The notes under the pieces were generated by a model, which searched no databases, had not been told where the DNA came from, and saw nothing but the letters and a program-made list of their open reading frames with translations. A stretch of 64,000 nucleotides of DNA from Alicycliphilus sp. UBA6560 (GTDB lineage: Bacteria > Pseudomonadota > Gammaproteobacteria > Burkholderiales > Burkholderiaceae_C): the NCBI GenBank assembly GCA_002434305.1, contig DJJU01000012.1, forward strand, positions 62,001 to 126,000. The letters are read 5' to 3'. Made by a program: the position numbers and the translations under genes. Shown here one piece after another: positions 25,454 to 34,477 of the stretch (position 1 is its first letter; each line of letters begins with the position of its first letter).

Positions 25454-25999
25454 ATGGCGATCGTTGTCAACAAACCCCTTCCTGAATTTGAAGCCAACGC
25501 GACGGGTGGAATCAAGGTTTCCAACGTCTCGCACCTCGGCCAGATCCTGATCCTGTACTTCTACCCCAAGGACAATACCCCCGGCTGCACCACCGAAGCC
25601 ATGCAATTCCGCGACAAGTTCAAGGACTTTGTGAAGGCCGGGGCCGTGGTGTTCGGCGTCTCGCGCGACAACATGAAGTCGCACGACGACTTCAAGGAAA
25701 AGCTGGAGCTGCCCTTTGAGCTCATCGCCGACACCGAGGAGAAGATGTGCCACATGTTCGGCGTAGTCAAGAACAAGATCATGTATGGCAAGAAGGTCAA
25801 GGGCATCGAGCGCAGCACCTTTCTCATCGGGCCCGATGGCACGGTGGCCCAGGAGTGGCGCGGCCTGAAGGTGCCGGGCCACGTGGATGAGGTCCTCAAG
25901 GCCGTGAAGGCCCTGAAGTCCGCTGCCGGCAAAGCCGCCGCCCCCGCCAAGCAGGCAGCCCCCAGCGTCAAGGAAGACACCGTCCAGGAAGCCGCCTGA
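25454..25999 (+). CDS. bcp: Thioredoxin-dependent thiol peroxidase Bcp (PrxQ)
   Basis: This peroxiredoxin reduces hydroperoxides in the cytoplasm. The 181-residue product starts at MAIVVNKPLPEF after a GGAGAGATAGAAG ribosome site. The peroxidatic cysteine is Cys45 in DNTPGCTTEA. The resolving Cys usually found five residues later in E. coli Bcp is Met here; Cys99 in EEKMCHMF may serve instead, as in the alpha-3 subtype. The C terminus has an Ala/Lys-rich extension (AAGKAAAPAKQAA) beyond the usual fold. Confidence 0.93.
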   Translation: MAIVVNKPLPEFEANATGGIKVSNVSHLGQILILYFYPKDNTPGCTTEAMQFRDKFKDFVKAGAVVFGVSRDNMKSHDDFKEKLELPFELIADTEEKMCHMFGVVKNKIMYGKKVKGIERSTFLIGPDGTVAQEWRGLKVPGHVDEVLKAVKALKSAAGKAAAPAKQAAPSVKEDTVQEAA

Positions 26000-26110
26000 A
26001 AGCCAGGTCAGCGCGGCGCGCTGGCCGACATCGAAGGGGCACAACGACCATGCATAATGGTCCGATGCTACCGAAGGACGCTCGCCTTTCTCCCTTGCAT
26101 CGCATGACAA

Positions 26111-26138
26111 GCCGCCCGGTCCGCCTGGCGGCTTTTTT
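26111..26138 (+). terminator. Rho-independent terminator of bcp
   Basis: gccgcc and ggcggc form the stem, followed by six T. It lies 111 bp after the bcp stop and before the PhoH-family gene. Confidence 0.75.
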
Positions 26139-26209
26139 GCGTCCCGATGCCGGGCTGGCGCCCTGCTTCTGAACACGAACGCTCCGTTCTCCGCCAAGGC
26201 CCAACGTAC

Positions 26210-27967
26210 ATGCCCCTGCCTCCCGCCCCGACTAAGCGCGCCGCCATGCTGCCGCGCGGCGCCTACCGCCAGACCGCCGGCGAGGACGAGCCCGACGAGG
26301 CGCCCGCAGCAGCGGCAGTGCCGTCCCAGCCGGTCGGCCGCCCGGCGCGCAAGAGCCGCGCCGCCGCCGCGCCTGCCGCAACGGCACCTGCCGCCGGCAC
26401 GCGGCGCTCGGGCGCAGCGTCCACAGCCGCCCTTCTCAGCCCGGCACCAGCTCCAACTGCCGCTGCCACCGCAGCTGCCCTCGTGCCGGCTCTGGCTCCC
26501 GCTCCCGCTGCAACCGCCAAGCGCCGTGCCAGCGCCGCGCCCAAGGCTGCCGCGCGCGGCAAGCGCACGGCCGATGGCCCGCGCAAGATGTTCGTGCTGG
26601 ACACCAACGTGCTGCTGCACGACCCGACCAGCCTGTTCCGCTTCGAGGAACACGACATCTTCCTGCCCATGGTGGTGCTGGAGGAGCTGGATGGCCACAA
26701 GAAGGGCATGACTGAAGTCGCCCGCAACGGCCGCCAGGCCAGCCGCACGCTGGACGCCCTGGTGGCCGCGCAGACCGCGGACATCGCCGAGGGCCTGAAG
26801 CTCAACGCCACGGGCAACGTGGCCGCCGGGGGCTGCCTGTACTTCCAGACCGAGCCGCTGGACTACGACCTGCCCGCCAGCCTGCCGCAGGGCAAGGCGG
26901 ACAACCAGATCCTGGGCGTGGTGGCCGCCCTGCGCCGCGCCCACACCTCGCGCGAGGTGGTGCTGGTGTCCAAGGACATCAACATGCGCGTCAAGGCCCG
27001 CGCCCTGGGCCTGGCCGCCGAGGACTACCAGAACGACAAGACCATCGACGACGTCGACCTGCTCTACACCGGCAGCCTGGCGCTGCCGCCGGACTTCTGG
27101 AACAAGGCCGGCAAGAAGGTGGAGAGCTGGCAGAGCGGCGCGCACATGTACTACCGCATCGGCGGGCCGCTGGCGGCGCAGCTGATGATCAACCAGTTCG
27201 TGTACTTCGAAGCGCCGGGCGAGCCCAGCCTGTACGCCCGCGTGACCGAGATCCGCGAGCGCACCGCCGTGCTGGAGACGCTCAAGGACTACGGCTCGTC
27301 CAAGAACACCGTCTGGGGCGTGAACACCCGCAACCGCGAGCAGAACTTCGCCATGAACCTGCTCATGGACCCGGATGTGGATTTCGTCACCCTGACCGGC
27401 ACGGCCGGCACCGGCAAGACGCTGATGGCCCTGGCCGCCGGCCTCACGCAGGTGCTGGACGAGCGCCGCTACTCCGAGATCATCATGACCCGCGCCACGG
27501 TGAGCGTGGGCGAGGACATCGGCTTCCTGCCCGGTACCGAGGAGGAAAAGATGGGCCCGTGGATGGGCGCGCTGGATGACAACCTCGAGTTCCTGGCCAA
27601 GGGCGACGGCGGCAATGCCGGCGAATGGGGGCGCGCAGCCACCAACGAACTCATCCGCAGCCGCATCAAGATCAAGAGCATGAACTTCATGCGCGGGCGC
27701 ACCTTCCTGAACAAGTACGTGATCATCGACGAGGCGCAGAACCTGACGCCCAAGCAGATGAAGACGCTGATCACCCGTGCCGGCCCGGGCACCAAGATCA
27801 TCTGCATGGGCAACCTGGCGCAGATCGACACGCCCTACCTGACCGAGGGCTCCTCCGGCCTGACCTACGCCGTGGACCGCTTCAAGGGCTGGCCGCACAG
27901 CGGGCACATCCTGCTGGCGCGCGGCGAACGCTCGCGCCTGGCGGACTTCGCCAGCGAGGTGCTGTAG
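26210..27967 (+). CDS. PIN-PhoH ATPase (YlaK-like)
   Basis: The 585-residue protein starts at MPLPPAPTKRAAM; an upstream ATG at 26147 is rejected because it sits 9 bases after a terminator. After an Ala/Pro-rich, probably disordered, leader of about 120 residues comes a PIN domain (FVLDTNVLLHDPTSLF, VVLEELDGHKKG) and then a PhoH ATPase with Walker A LTGTAGTGKTLMALAAGL and Walker B VIIDEAQNLTPKQMKTLITR. PIN-PhoH proteins are thought to couple ATP hydrolysis to RNA unwinding and cleavage. It is followed 2 bp later by a coiled-coil protein gene. Confidence 0.92.
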   Translation: MPLPPAPTKRAAMLPRGAYRQTAGEDEPDEAPAAAAVPSQPVGRPARKSRAAAAPAATAPAAGTRRSGAASTAALLSPAPAPTAAATAAALVPALAPAPAATAKRRASAAPKAAARGKRTADGPRKMFVLDTNVLLHDPTSLFRFEEHDIFLPMVVLEELDGHKKGMTEVARNGRQASRTLDALVAAQTADIAEGLKLNATGNVAAGGCLYFQTEPLDYDLPASLPQGKADNQILGVVAALRRAHTSREVVLVSKDINMRVKARALGLAAEDYQNDKTIDDVDLLYTGSLALPPDFWNKAGKKVESWQSGAHMYYRIGGPLAAQLMINQFVYFEAPGEPSLYARVTEIRERTAVLETLKDYGSSKNTVWGVNTRNREQNFAMNLLMDPDVDFVTLTGTAGTGKTLMALAAGLTQVLDERRYSEIIMTRATVSVGEDIGFLPGTEEEKMGPWMGALDDNLEFLAKGDGGNAGEWGRAATNELIRSRIKIKSMNFMRGRTFLNKYVIIDEAQNLTPKQMKTLITRAGPGTKIICMGNLAQIDTPYLTEGSSGLTYAVDRFKGWPHSGHILLARGERSRLADFASEVL

Positions 27968-27969
27968 CC

Positions 27970-28338
27970 ATGGCCCTGGGTTGGATGTCCGCACTCAAGC
28001 TGGTGCCCTGGGGGCAGGTGATCGAATCCACGCCCCAGATCCTGCAGGGCGCGCGCAAGCTCATGAACCGCGGCGAGCAGCAGCAGGCCCAGCAGCCCCC
28101 TGCCGCCGTGCGCCACGAGGGCACGTCCGAGCAACTGGCCGGTCTGCAGCGGCAGGTCGCCCAGCTGCAGGAGGAGCAGCGTGCCAGCGCCGTGCTGATC
28201 CGCTCGCTGGCCGAGCAGAACGCGCAGGTGGTGCGCACCGTGGATGCGCTGCGTGCGCGGTCGCGCTGGCTGACGGGGGCCTGCTCCCTGCTGGGCGTGG
28301 TCACCATCGCGCTGCTGGTTTGGGTGTTGTCGCGCTGA
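27970..28338 (+). CDS. Coiled-coil protein with C-terminal membrane anchor
   Basis: The 122-residue protein begins MALGWMSALKLVPWGQVIES, has a Gln/Glu/Arg-rich coiled-coil (about residues 55-95, LAGLQRQVAQLQEEQRASAV) and a single hydrophobic helix at the C terminus (ACSLLGVVTIALLVWVL), so it is a tail-anchored inner-membrane protein. The start lies 2 bp after the PhoH-like gene, so the two are very likely co-translated. I do not recognise a named family. It may form a membrane partner of the upstream ATPase, which is inference from the coupling alone. Confidence 0.75.
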   Translation: MALGWMSALKLVPWGQVIESTPQILQGARKLMNRGEQQQAQQPPAAVRHEGTSEQLAGLQRQVAQLQEEQRASAVLIRSLAEQNAQVVRTVDALRARSRWLTGACSLLGVVTIALLVWVLSR

Positions 28339-28349
28339 AGTTGCCTCGA

Positions 28350-28410
28350 CAGCTATCGAAGATATAGCTGCCAGCGCTTGTCTGGCAAGGGCTGGAGGCC
28401 CATTTGACTA
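28350..28410. repeat. Dispersed palindromic repeat, copy 5
   Basis: Strong copy: AGCTATCGAAGATATAGCTG then CCAGCGCTTGTCTGGCAAGG and GCTGGAGGCCCATTTGAC. It lies between two convergent genes, the coiled-coil protein and dnaB, where it could also slow transcription from both sides. Confidence 0.8.
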
Positions 28411-29826
28411 GTATTCGTCGCCGTAGCCCATGGCCAGGTTCTCGAAGCGCGTCTGGTTCTTCTGGAAGAACAGTTTGACGGTACCGGTGGGGCCGTTGCG
28501 CTGCTTGCCGATGATGATCTCGGCGATGTTGGGCTCCTTGGAGTCCTTGTTGTAGTAGTCGTCGCGGTAGATGAACATGATGATGTCCGCATCCTGCTCG
28601 ATGGCGCCGGACTCGCGCAGGTCGCTCATCATGGGGCGCTTGTCGGTGCGCTGCTCGACCGAACGGTTGAGCTGCGACAGCGCGATCACAGGGCACTGCA
28701 GCTCCTTGGCCAGCATCTTCAGGCCGCGCGAGATCTCGCCCAGCTCGGTGGCCCGGTTCTCCGAGCTGCTGGCGCCCGAACCACTCATCAGCTGCAGGTA
28801 GTCGACCACGATCAGGCCCAGCTTGCCGCACGAGCGCGCCAGGCGCCGGGCGTTGGCGCGCAGCTCTGAGGGCGTGAGGCCGGGCGTCTCGTCGATGTGC
28901 AGCGAGACGTTGCGCAGCCGCTCGATGGCCTCCGTCAGGCGCGGCCACTCCTCGTCGGTCAGCTTGCCGGTGCGCAGGTTGCCCTGGTTCACGCGGCCGA
29001 TGGAGCCGACGATACGCACCGCCAGTTGGGCGGCGCCCATTTCCATGGAAAACACGGCCACCGGCAGGCCTTCGTTCAGCGCCACGTGCTCGGCGATGTT
29101 CACGGCGAACGAGGTCTTGCCCATGGACGGGCGCGCGGCCAGCACCACCAGATCGCCCGCCTGCAGGCCGCTGGTCATGCGGTCCAGGTCGGCGAAACCG
29201 GTGGGCACGCCGGTCACGTCCATGGGGTTGTCGGCCATCTCCTGCACGCGGTCCAGCAGGTCCACCACCAGGGTGTTGAGCGGCTGGAAGCCCTGCTTCA
29301 TGCGCGAGCCTTCCTCACCGATGGCGAAGATCTTTTGCTCGGCCTCGTCCAGGATGCGCTCCACCGGCTTGCCCTGCGGGCTGAAGGCGTTGGTGGCGAT
29401 CTCGTCGCTGGCGGTCACCAGCTTGCGCAGGATGGCGCGCTCGCGCACGATCTCGGCGTAGCGGCGGATGTTGCTGGCGCTGGGCACGTACTGCGCCAGG
29501 CTGTTCAGGTAGGCCAGGCCGCCGATGTCGGCCGCCTTGCCCAGGCTGAGCAGGTGTTCGTGCACCGTGATCACGTCCGCCGGCTTGTTGGCGTTGATCA
29601 GGGCGCCGATGGCGGCGAACACCTGCTGGTGCTCGTGGCGGTAGAAGTCGCCGTCGCCCAGCAGGTCGCCCACACGCTCCCAGGCCATGTTGTCCAGCAG
29701 CAGCCCGCCCAGCACGCTGGATTCGGCCTCCACCGAGTGCGGCGGCACGCGCAGCTGGGCCACCTCGTGGTCGAGGGGCGGCACGGAATCAAAGGCATCG
29801 ATGGGCACGGACAGGACAGCGGACAT
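28408..29826 (-). CDS. dnaB: Replicative DNA helicase DnaB
   Basis: DnaB is the hexameric 5'-3' helicase of the replisome. The 472 residues include the N-terminal primase-interaction domain (VPPHSVEAESSVLGGLLLD), Walker A ARPSMGKTSFA near residue 235, GAQLAVRIV-type region, VVDYLQLMSG and the C-terminal SDLRESGAIEQDADIIMF. It is downstream of the rplI operon on the same strand, a common arrangement. A perfect DnaA-box sequence lies about 80 bp upstream of its start. Confidence 0.98.
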   Translation of the reverse strand: MSAVLSVPIDAFDSVPPLDHEVAQLRVPPHSVEAESSVLGGLLLDNMAWERVGDLLGDGDFYRHEHQQVFAAIGALINANKPADVITVHEHLLSLGKAADIGGLAYLNSLAQYVPSASNIRRYAEIVRERAILRKLVTASDEIATNAFSPQGKPVERILDEAEQKIFAIGEEGSRMKQGFQPLNTLVVDLLDRVQEMADNPMDVTGVPTGFADLDRMTSGLQAGDLVVLAARPSMGKTSFAVNIAEHVALNEGLPVAVFSMEMGAAQLAVRIVGSIGRVNQGNLRTGKLTDEEWPRLTEAIERLRNVSLHIDETPGLTPSELRANARRLARSCGKLGLIVVDYLQLMSGSGASSSENRATELGEISRGLKMLAKELQCPVIALSQLNRSVEQRTDKRPMMSDLRESGAIEQDADIIMFIYRDDYYNKDSKEPNIAEIIIGKQRNGPTGTVKLFFQKNQTRFENLAMGYGDEY

Positions 29827-29908
29827 GGGCTAGGCAGGCGACAGCAGGAAATCAGGCAGCGGAGCGGGCATGCTAGCGGGCGCAGCGCGCCGCGTCACTG
29901 CACAACCC

Positions 29909-29917
29909 TGTGGATAA
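29909..29917 (-). promoter_or_regulatory. DnaA-box sequence upstream of dnaB
   Basis: tgtggataa is the reverse complement of the consensus DnaA box TTATCCACA. It is about 82 bp upstream of the dnaB start. Function is inferred only. Confidence 0.4.
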
Positions 29918-29965
29918 GCGGTGGGCCGGCCGTGCAAAGCCGGTGGGCAGCAGCAGAGGAACCGC

Positions 29966-29998
29966 ACAAAAACAAAAGCCGCCCGAAGGCGGCTTGTT
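29966..29998 (-). terminator. Rho-independent terminator of the rpsF-rplI operon
   Basis: On the minus strand gccgcc-TTCG-ggcggc, with a stable UUCG loop, is followed by TTTTGTTTTT. It is 52 bp after the rplI stop. Confidence 0.88.
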
Positions 29999-30049
29999 GT
30001 GGTGCGCCGGCTGCACAGACCGGGTCTGCGCGGCCGGCGGCTGCGGGCA

Positions 30050-30502
30050 TCAGGCGGTTTCGCCGTAGACCGAGACGGTCACTTCGACCACCACGTCCGT
30101 GTGCAGGGCCACGGAGATGGTGGTGTCGCCCACGGTCTTGATGGGGCCGTTGGGCAGGCGCACTTGCGACTTGACCAGCTTGTAGCCTTGCTTGTTCAGC
30201 TCTTCGGCCACGTCCTGGTTGGTCACGGAGCCGAACAGGCGGCCGTCCACGCCGGCCTTTTGCGTCAGCTTGACGGTGGAGCCGCTCAGCTTTTCGCCTT
30301 CGCCCTGGGCGGCTGCCAGCTTCTCGGCGGCGGCTTTTTCCAGTTCGGCGCGGCGGGCTTCGAATTCAGCCTTGGCAGCGGTGGTGGCACGGCGTGCGCG
30401 GCCGGTGGGGATCAGGAAGTTGCGGGCGTAACCGTCCTTGACTTTGACGATTTCGCCGAGGCCGCCGAGGTTAACGACCTTGTCGAGCAGGATGACTTGC
30501 AT
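30050..30502 (-). CDS. rplI: 50S ribosomal protein L9
   Basis: The 150 residues (149 in E. coli) begin MQVILLDKVVNLGGLGEIVKVKDGYARNFLIP, the L9 signature, and end in the C-terminal rRNA-binding domain. It is the last gene of the rpsF-priB-rpsR-rplI operon and is followed by a strong terminator. Confidence 0.98.
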   Translation of the reverse strand: MQVILLDKVVNLGGLGEIVKVKDGYARNFLIPTGRARRATTAAKAEFEARRAELEKAAAEKLAAAQGEGEKLSGSTVKLTQKAGVDGRLFGSVTNQDVAEELNKQGYKLVKSQVRLPNGPIKTVGDTTISVALHTDVVVEVTVSVYGETA

Positions 30503-30516
30503 GGGAATCGTGCTCC

Positions 30517-30798
30517 TTAGATCTTGTGCTGGTCGGTGTAGGGCACCAGGGCCAGGAAGCGGGCACGCTTGATGGCGGTGTTGAGCTGGCGCTGGTAGAT
30601 GGCACGCGTGCCGGTCAGGCGCGCGGGAATGATCTTGCCGTTCTCAGCGATGAAGTCGCGCAGGGTGTCGACGTCCTTGTAGTCGATCTCCTTCACGCCG
30701 GCGACGGTGAAGCGGCAAAAGCGCTTGCGCTTGAACAGCAGCGACTGGGTGTTGCGCTTGGGACGCTTGTCCTTGTTGAATTTCTTGAACGTGGCCAT
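30517..30798 (-). CDS. rpsR: 30S ribosomal protein S18
   Basis: The 93-residue protein contains the S18 core (FCRFTVAGVKEIDYKDVDTLRDFI and ARLTGTRAIYQRQLNTAIKRARFLALVPY). The N terminus (MATFKKFNKDKRPKRNTQSL) is longer than in E. coli (75 residues), as usual in betaproteobacteria. S18 binds S6 on the 30S platform. It is 14 bp from rplI. Confidence 0.98.
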   Translation of the reverse strand: MATFKKFNKDKRPKRNTQSLLFKRKRFCRFTVAGVKEIDYKDVDTLRDFIAENGKIIPARLTGTRAIYQRQLNTAIKRARFLALVPYTDQHKI

Positions 30799-30816
30799 GG
30801 TTGGACCTCTTGAAAA

Positions 30817-31107
30817 TTAATCTTGTTGGATTTCCTGGATGTGGAGTACCAGTCCCTTGCCTCCGCGCCCCGCGGCGACGAACCCCTTGAAGGTCCAGAC
30901 GCTTGCCGGAGCCTGGCGGGCCAGCCGCTCGGCCAGCGTGCCGAAGGCGACGGCGCGGACGGTGGCTTTCACCTGGCGCCGCGCGCCGGCATCGTTTTGC
31001 ACCGATTCATGCTCCAGCACCAGATCCAGCGCCGGCAGTCCGGCGGGGGTATGGCGCAGCAGCTGGATGTCGGCGAGCGCAGCCTTCAGGGTGAGCTGGT
31101 TTTCCAC
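30817..31107 (-). CDS. priB: Primosomal replication protein N, PriB
   Basis: PriB is a small OB-fold single-stranded DNA-binding protein that helps PriA restart replication. The 96 residues begin MENQLTLKAALADIQLLRHTPAGLPALDLVLEHES and carry the family's GTLAERLARQ and VAAGRGGKGLVLHIQ. Its place between rpsF and rpsR is diagnostic, since this small protein has weak sequence conservation. Confidence 0.95.
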   Translation of the reverse strand: MENQLTLKAALADIQLLRHTPAGLPALDLVLEHESVQNDAGARRQVKATVRAVAFGTLAERLARQAPASVWTFKGFVAAGRGGKGLVLHIQEIQQD

Positions 31108-31136
31108 ACCTCCTGGCGATCAGATGGCCGGGCGGC

Positions 31137-31514
31137 TCAACGCTCGCCGGCGGCAGCGGCTTCCGCCTGGCTGGCCTTGCGGGCTTCTTCGCGCTCGACG
31201 GTCTTCATCATGGAGGACGGGCCGGTCTCGGCCGTCTTCTTTTGCACCGTCAGGTGGCGCAGCACGGCGTCGTTGAACTTGAAGGCGTGCTCCAGTTCGG
31301 CCATCACGGCCTGGTCAGCCTCGATGTTCAGGCACAGGTAGTGGGCCTTGGCGAGCTTGTTGATCAGGTAGGCCAGCTGGCGGCGGCCCCAGTCTTCCAC
31401 GCGGTGGATCTGGCCACCGCCGGCGGTGATCATGCCCTTGTAGCGCTCGAGCATGGCAGGAACCTGCTCGCTCTGATCCGGGTGGATCAACAGGATGATT
31501 TCGTAGTGACGCAT
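31137..31514 (-). CDS. rpsF: 30S ribosomal protein S6
   Basis: The 125 residues begin MRHYEIILLIHPDQSEQVPAMLERY with the S6 fold and the typical VEDWGRRQLAYLINKLAKAHY. The Ala/Glu-rich tail is normal. It is the first gene of the operon; the ATG at 31514 is preceded by AAAAGGAGT. A consensus promoter and structured leader lie upstream. Confidence 0.98.
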   Translation of the reverse strand: MRHYEIILLIHPDQSEQVPAMLERYKGMITAGGGQIHRVEDWGRRQLAYLINKLAKAHYLCLNIEADQAVMAELEHAFKFNDAVLRHLTVQKKTAETGPSSMMKTVEREEARKASQAEAAAAGER

Positions 31515-31534
31515 GCACACTCCTTTTGGATAAA

Positions 31535-31579
31535 GCCACCTGCCGCGTCGCCCCGGGCATCCAGGGCATGCAGTGTGGC
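31535..31579 (-). promoter_or_regulatory. Structured 5' leader of rpsF, possible S6:S18 binding motif
   Basis: In the leader RNA, GCCAC-A-CTGC pairs with GCAG-GTGGC through 9 base pairs with one bulged base, enclosing a C/G-rich interior that contains CCCGG. Many bacteria carry an S6:S18-binding RNA in the rpsF leader through which the S6:S18 complex represses the operon. Location and stem fit; the exact CCG loop consensus was not verified. Confidence 0.45.
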
Positions 31580-31601
31580 AAGGCAAAAAGCAAAACACGC
31601 G

Positions 31602-31630
31602 ATTATAGCCAGCCGCTGCGCACCTGTACA
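31602..31630 (-). promoter_or_regulatory. sigma-70 promoter of the rpsF operon
   Basis: Reading leftward, TGTACA (31630-31625) and TATAAT (31607-31602) are separated by exactly 17 bp, giving a perfect -10 and a 4/6 -35 element. The predicted start is near 31595, leaving an 80-base leader. Confidence 0.7.
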
Positions 31631-31691
31631 CTGCGCGCCGCTGCCAGCTGCTCGCCGGTTCGGGCTGCAGCCGCCCGTGGGAGGGCCGGCG

Positions 31692-31719
31692 CTTGAAATC
31701 CACGCCGCTGCACCCAAGT
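31692..31719 (+). promoter_or_regulatory. Candidate sigma-32 promoter of grpE
   Basis: CTTGAAA (31692-31698) equals the heat-shock -35 consensus and is followed after 14 bases by CCCAAGT, close to the CCCATNT -10. The expected start is near 31727, about 43 bp before the grpE ATG. Confidence 0.5.
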
Positions 31720-31769
31720 GCCGCGCGTCACCCTTTTTTTTCAGACATTTCCAAGAACAGCACACAGAC

Positions 31770-32306
31770 ATGTCCGATCAACCCCAATCCGCATCCTCAC
31801 CCGAAGAAGTCGAAGCCGCCATGGCCGCCAACGCCGCCGACGAGCTGTCGCGCCTGCAGGCCGAGCTGGCCGAGCTGAAGGCCAAAAGCGCCGATCTGGC
31901 CGACCAGTACCTGCGCGCCAAGGCGGAGGCAGAGAATGCCCGTCGCCGCGCCGACGACGAAGTGGCCAAGGCGCGCAAGTTCGGCATCGAGTCGTTCGCC
32001 GAGAGCCTGCTGCCGGTGTGCGACAGCCTGGACGCCGCCCTGGCCATCGACAACGCCACGGCCGAGCAATTGCGCGAGGGCTCGGACGCCACGCTGCGCC
32101 AGCTGCTGAGCGCCCTGGAGCGCAACAAGGTGGTGGTGGTCAACCCCGAGCCGGGCGCCAAGTTCGACCCGCACCAGCACCAGGCCATCAGCGTGGTGCC
32201 GGCCGCGCAGGAGCCCAATACCGTCGTGGGAGTGCTGCAAAAGGGCTATTTGATTTCCGACCGCGTGCTGCGCCCGGCATTGGTCACTGTGGCCGCACCG
32301 CAATAA
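31770..32306 (+). CDS. grpE: Nucleotide exchange factor GrpE
   Basis: GrpE releases ADP from DnaK. The 178-residue product starts at MSDQPQSASSPEEV; a long N-terminal coiled coil (LSRLQAELAELKAKSADLADQYLRAKAEAENARRRADDEV) precedes the beta-domain (FDPHQHQAISVVPAAQEPNTVVGVLQKGYLISDRVLRPALVTVA). The family motif near the C terminus is intact. It opens the grpE-dnaK-dnaJ operon. Confidence 0.97.
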   Translation: MSDQPQSASSPEEVEAAMAANAADELSRLQAELAELKAKSADLADQYLRAKAEAENARRRADDEVAKARKFGIESFAESLLPVCDSLDAALAIDNATAEQLREGSDATLRQLLSALERNKVVVVNPEPGAKFDPHQHQAISVVPAAQEPNTVVGVLQKGYLISDRVLRPALVTVAAPQ

Positions 32307-32358
32307 GCAAGCGATGCCCTCCGGCCTTTTTGCCCTGCGGCGCTTGAAGACCGGAAAG

Positions 32359-32367
32359 TTATCCACA
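32359..32367 (+). promoter_or_regulatory. DnaA-box sequence upstream of dnaK, site 1
   Basis: ttatccaca is identical to the consensus DnaA box. It lies 44 bp before the dnaK ATG, in the grpE-dnaK gap. Confidence 0.45.
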
Positions 32368-32376
32368 CGTAACGAC

Positions 32377-32385
32377 TTATCCAGA
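32377..32385 (+). promoter_or_regulatory. DnaA-box-like sequence upstream of dnaK, site 2
   Basis: ttatccaga differs from the DnaA box consensus by one base and is in the same orientation as site 1, 18 bp away. Confidence 0.35.
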
Positions 32386-32410
32386 CACTTCAGATTTCAC
32401 GGAGAAAAAC

Positions 32411-34363
<1,953 letters not shown>

Positions 34364-34477
34364 CGGCCACCCGGGCGGCGCCCACGCGCGCCGCCTCTTC
34401 CAATCCACCGCCGCGCCGGGCTCCGCAACGATTGAGGGGCTTTGCGCGGCGTTGCTGCACCCACCAGGCCTACAACG

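Noticed and set aside
26147..26209. Upstream ATG for the PIN-PhoH gene
   Set aside because: It starts 9 bases after the T-run of the bcp terminator; the ATG at 26210 is better placed.
25358..27994. An 878-codon minus-strand frame across bcp and the PhoH-like gene
   Set aside because: Spans a clear rho-independent terminator and two well-supported genes on the plus strand; no family match in the translation.
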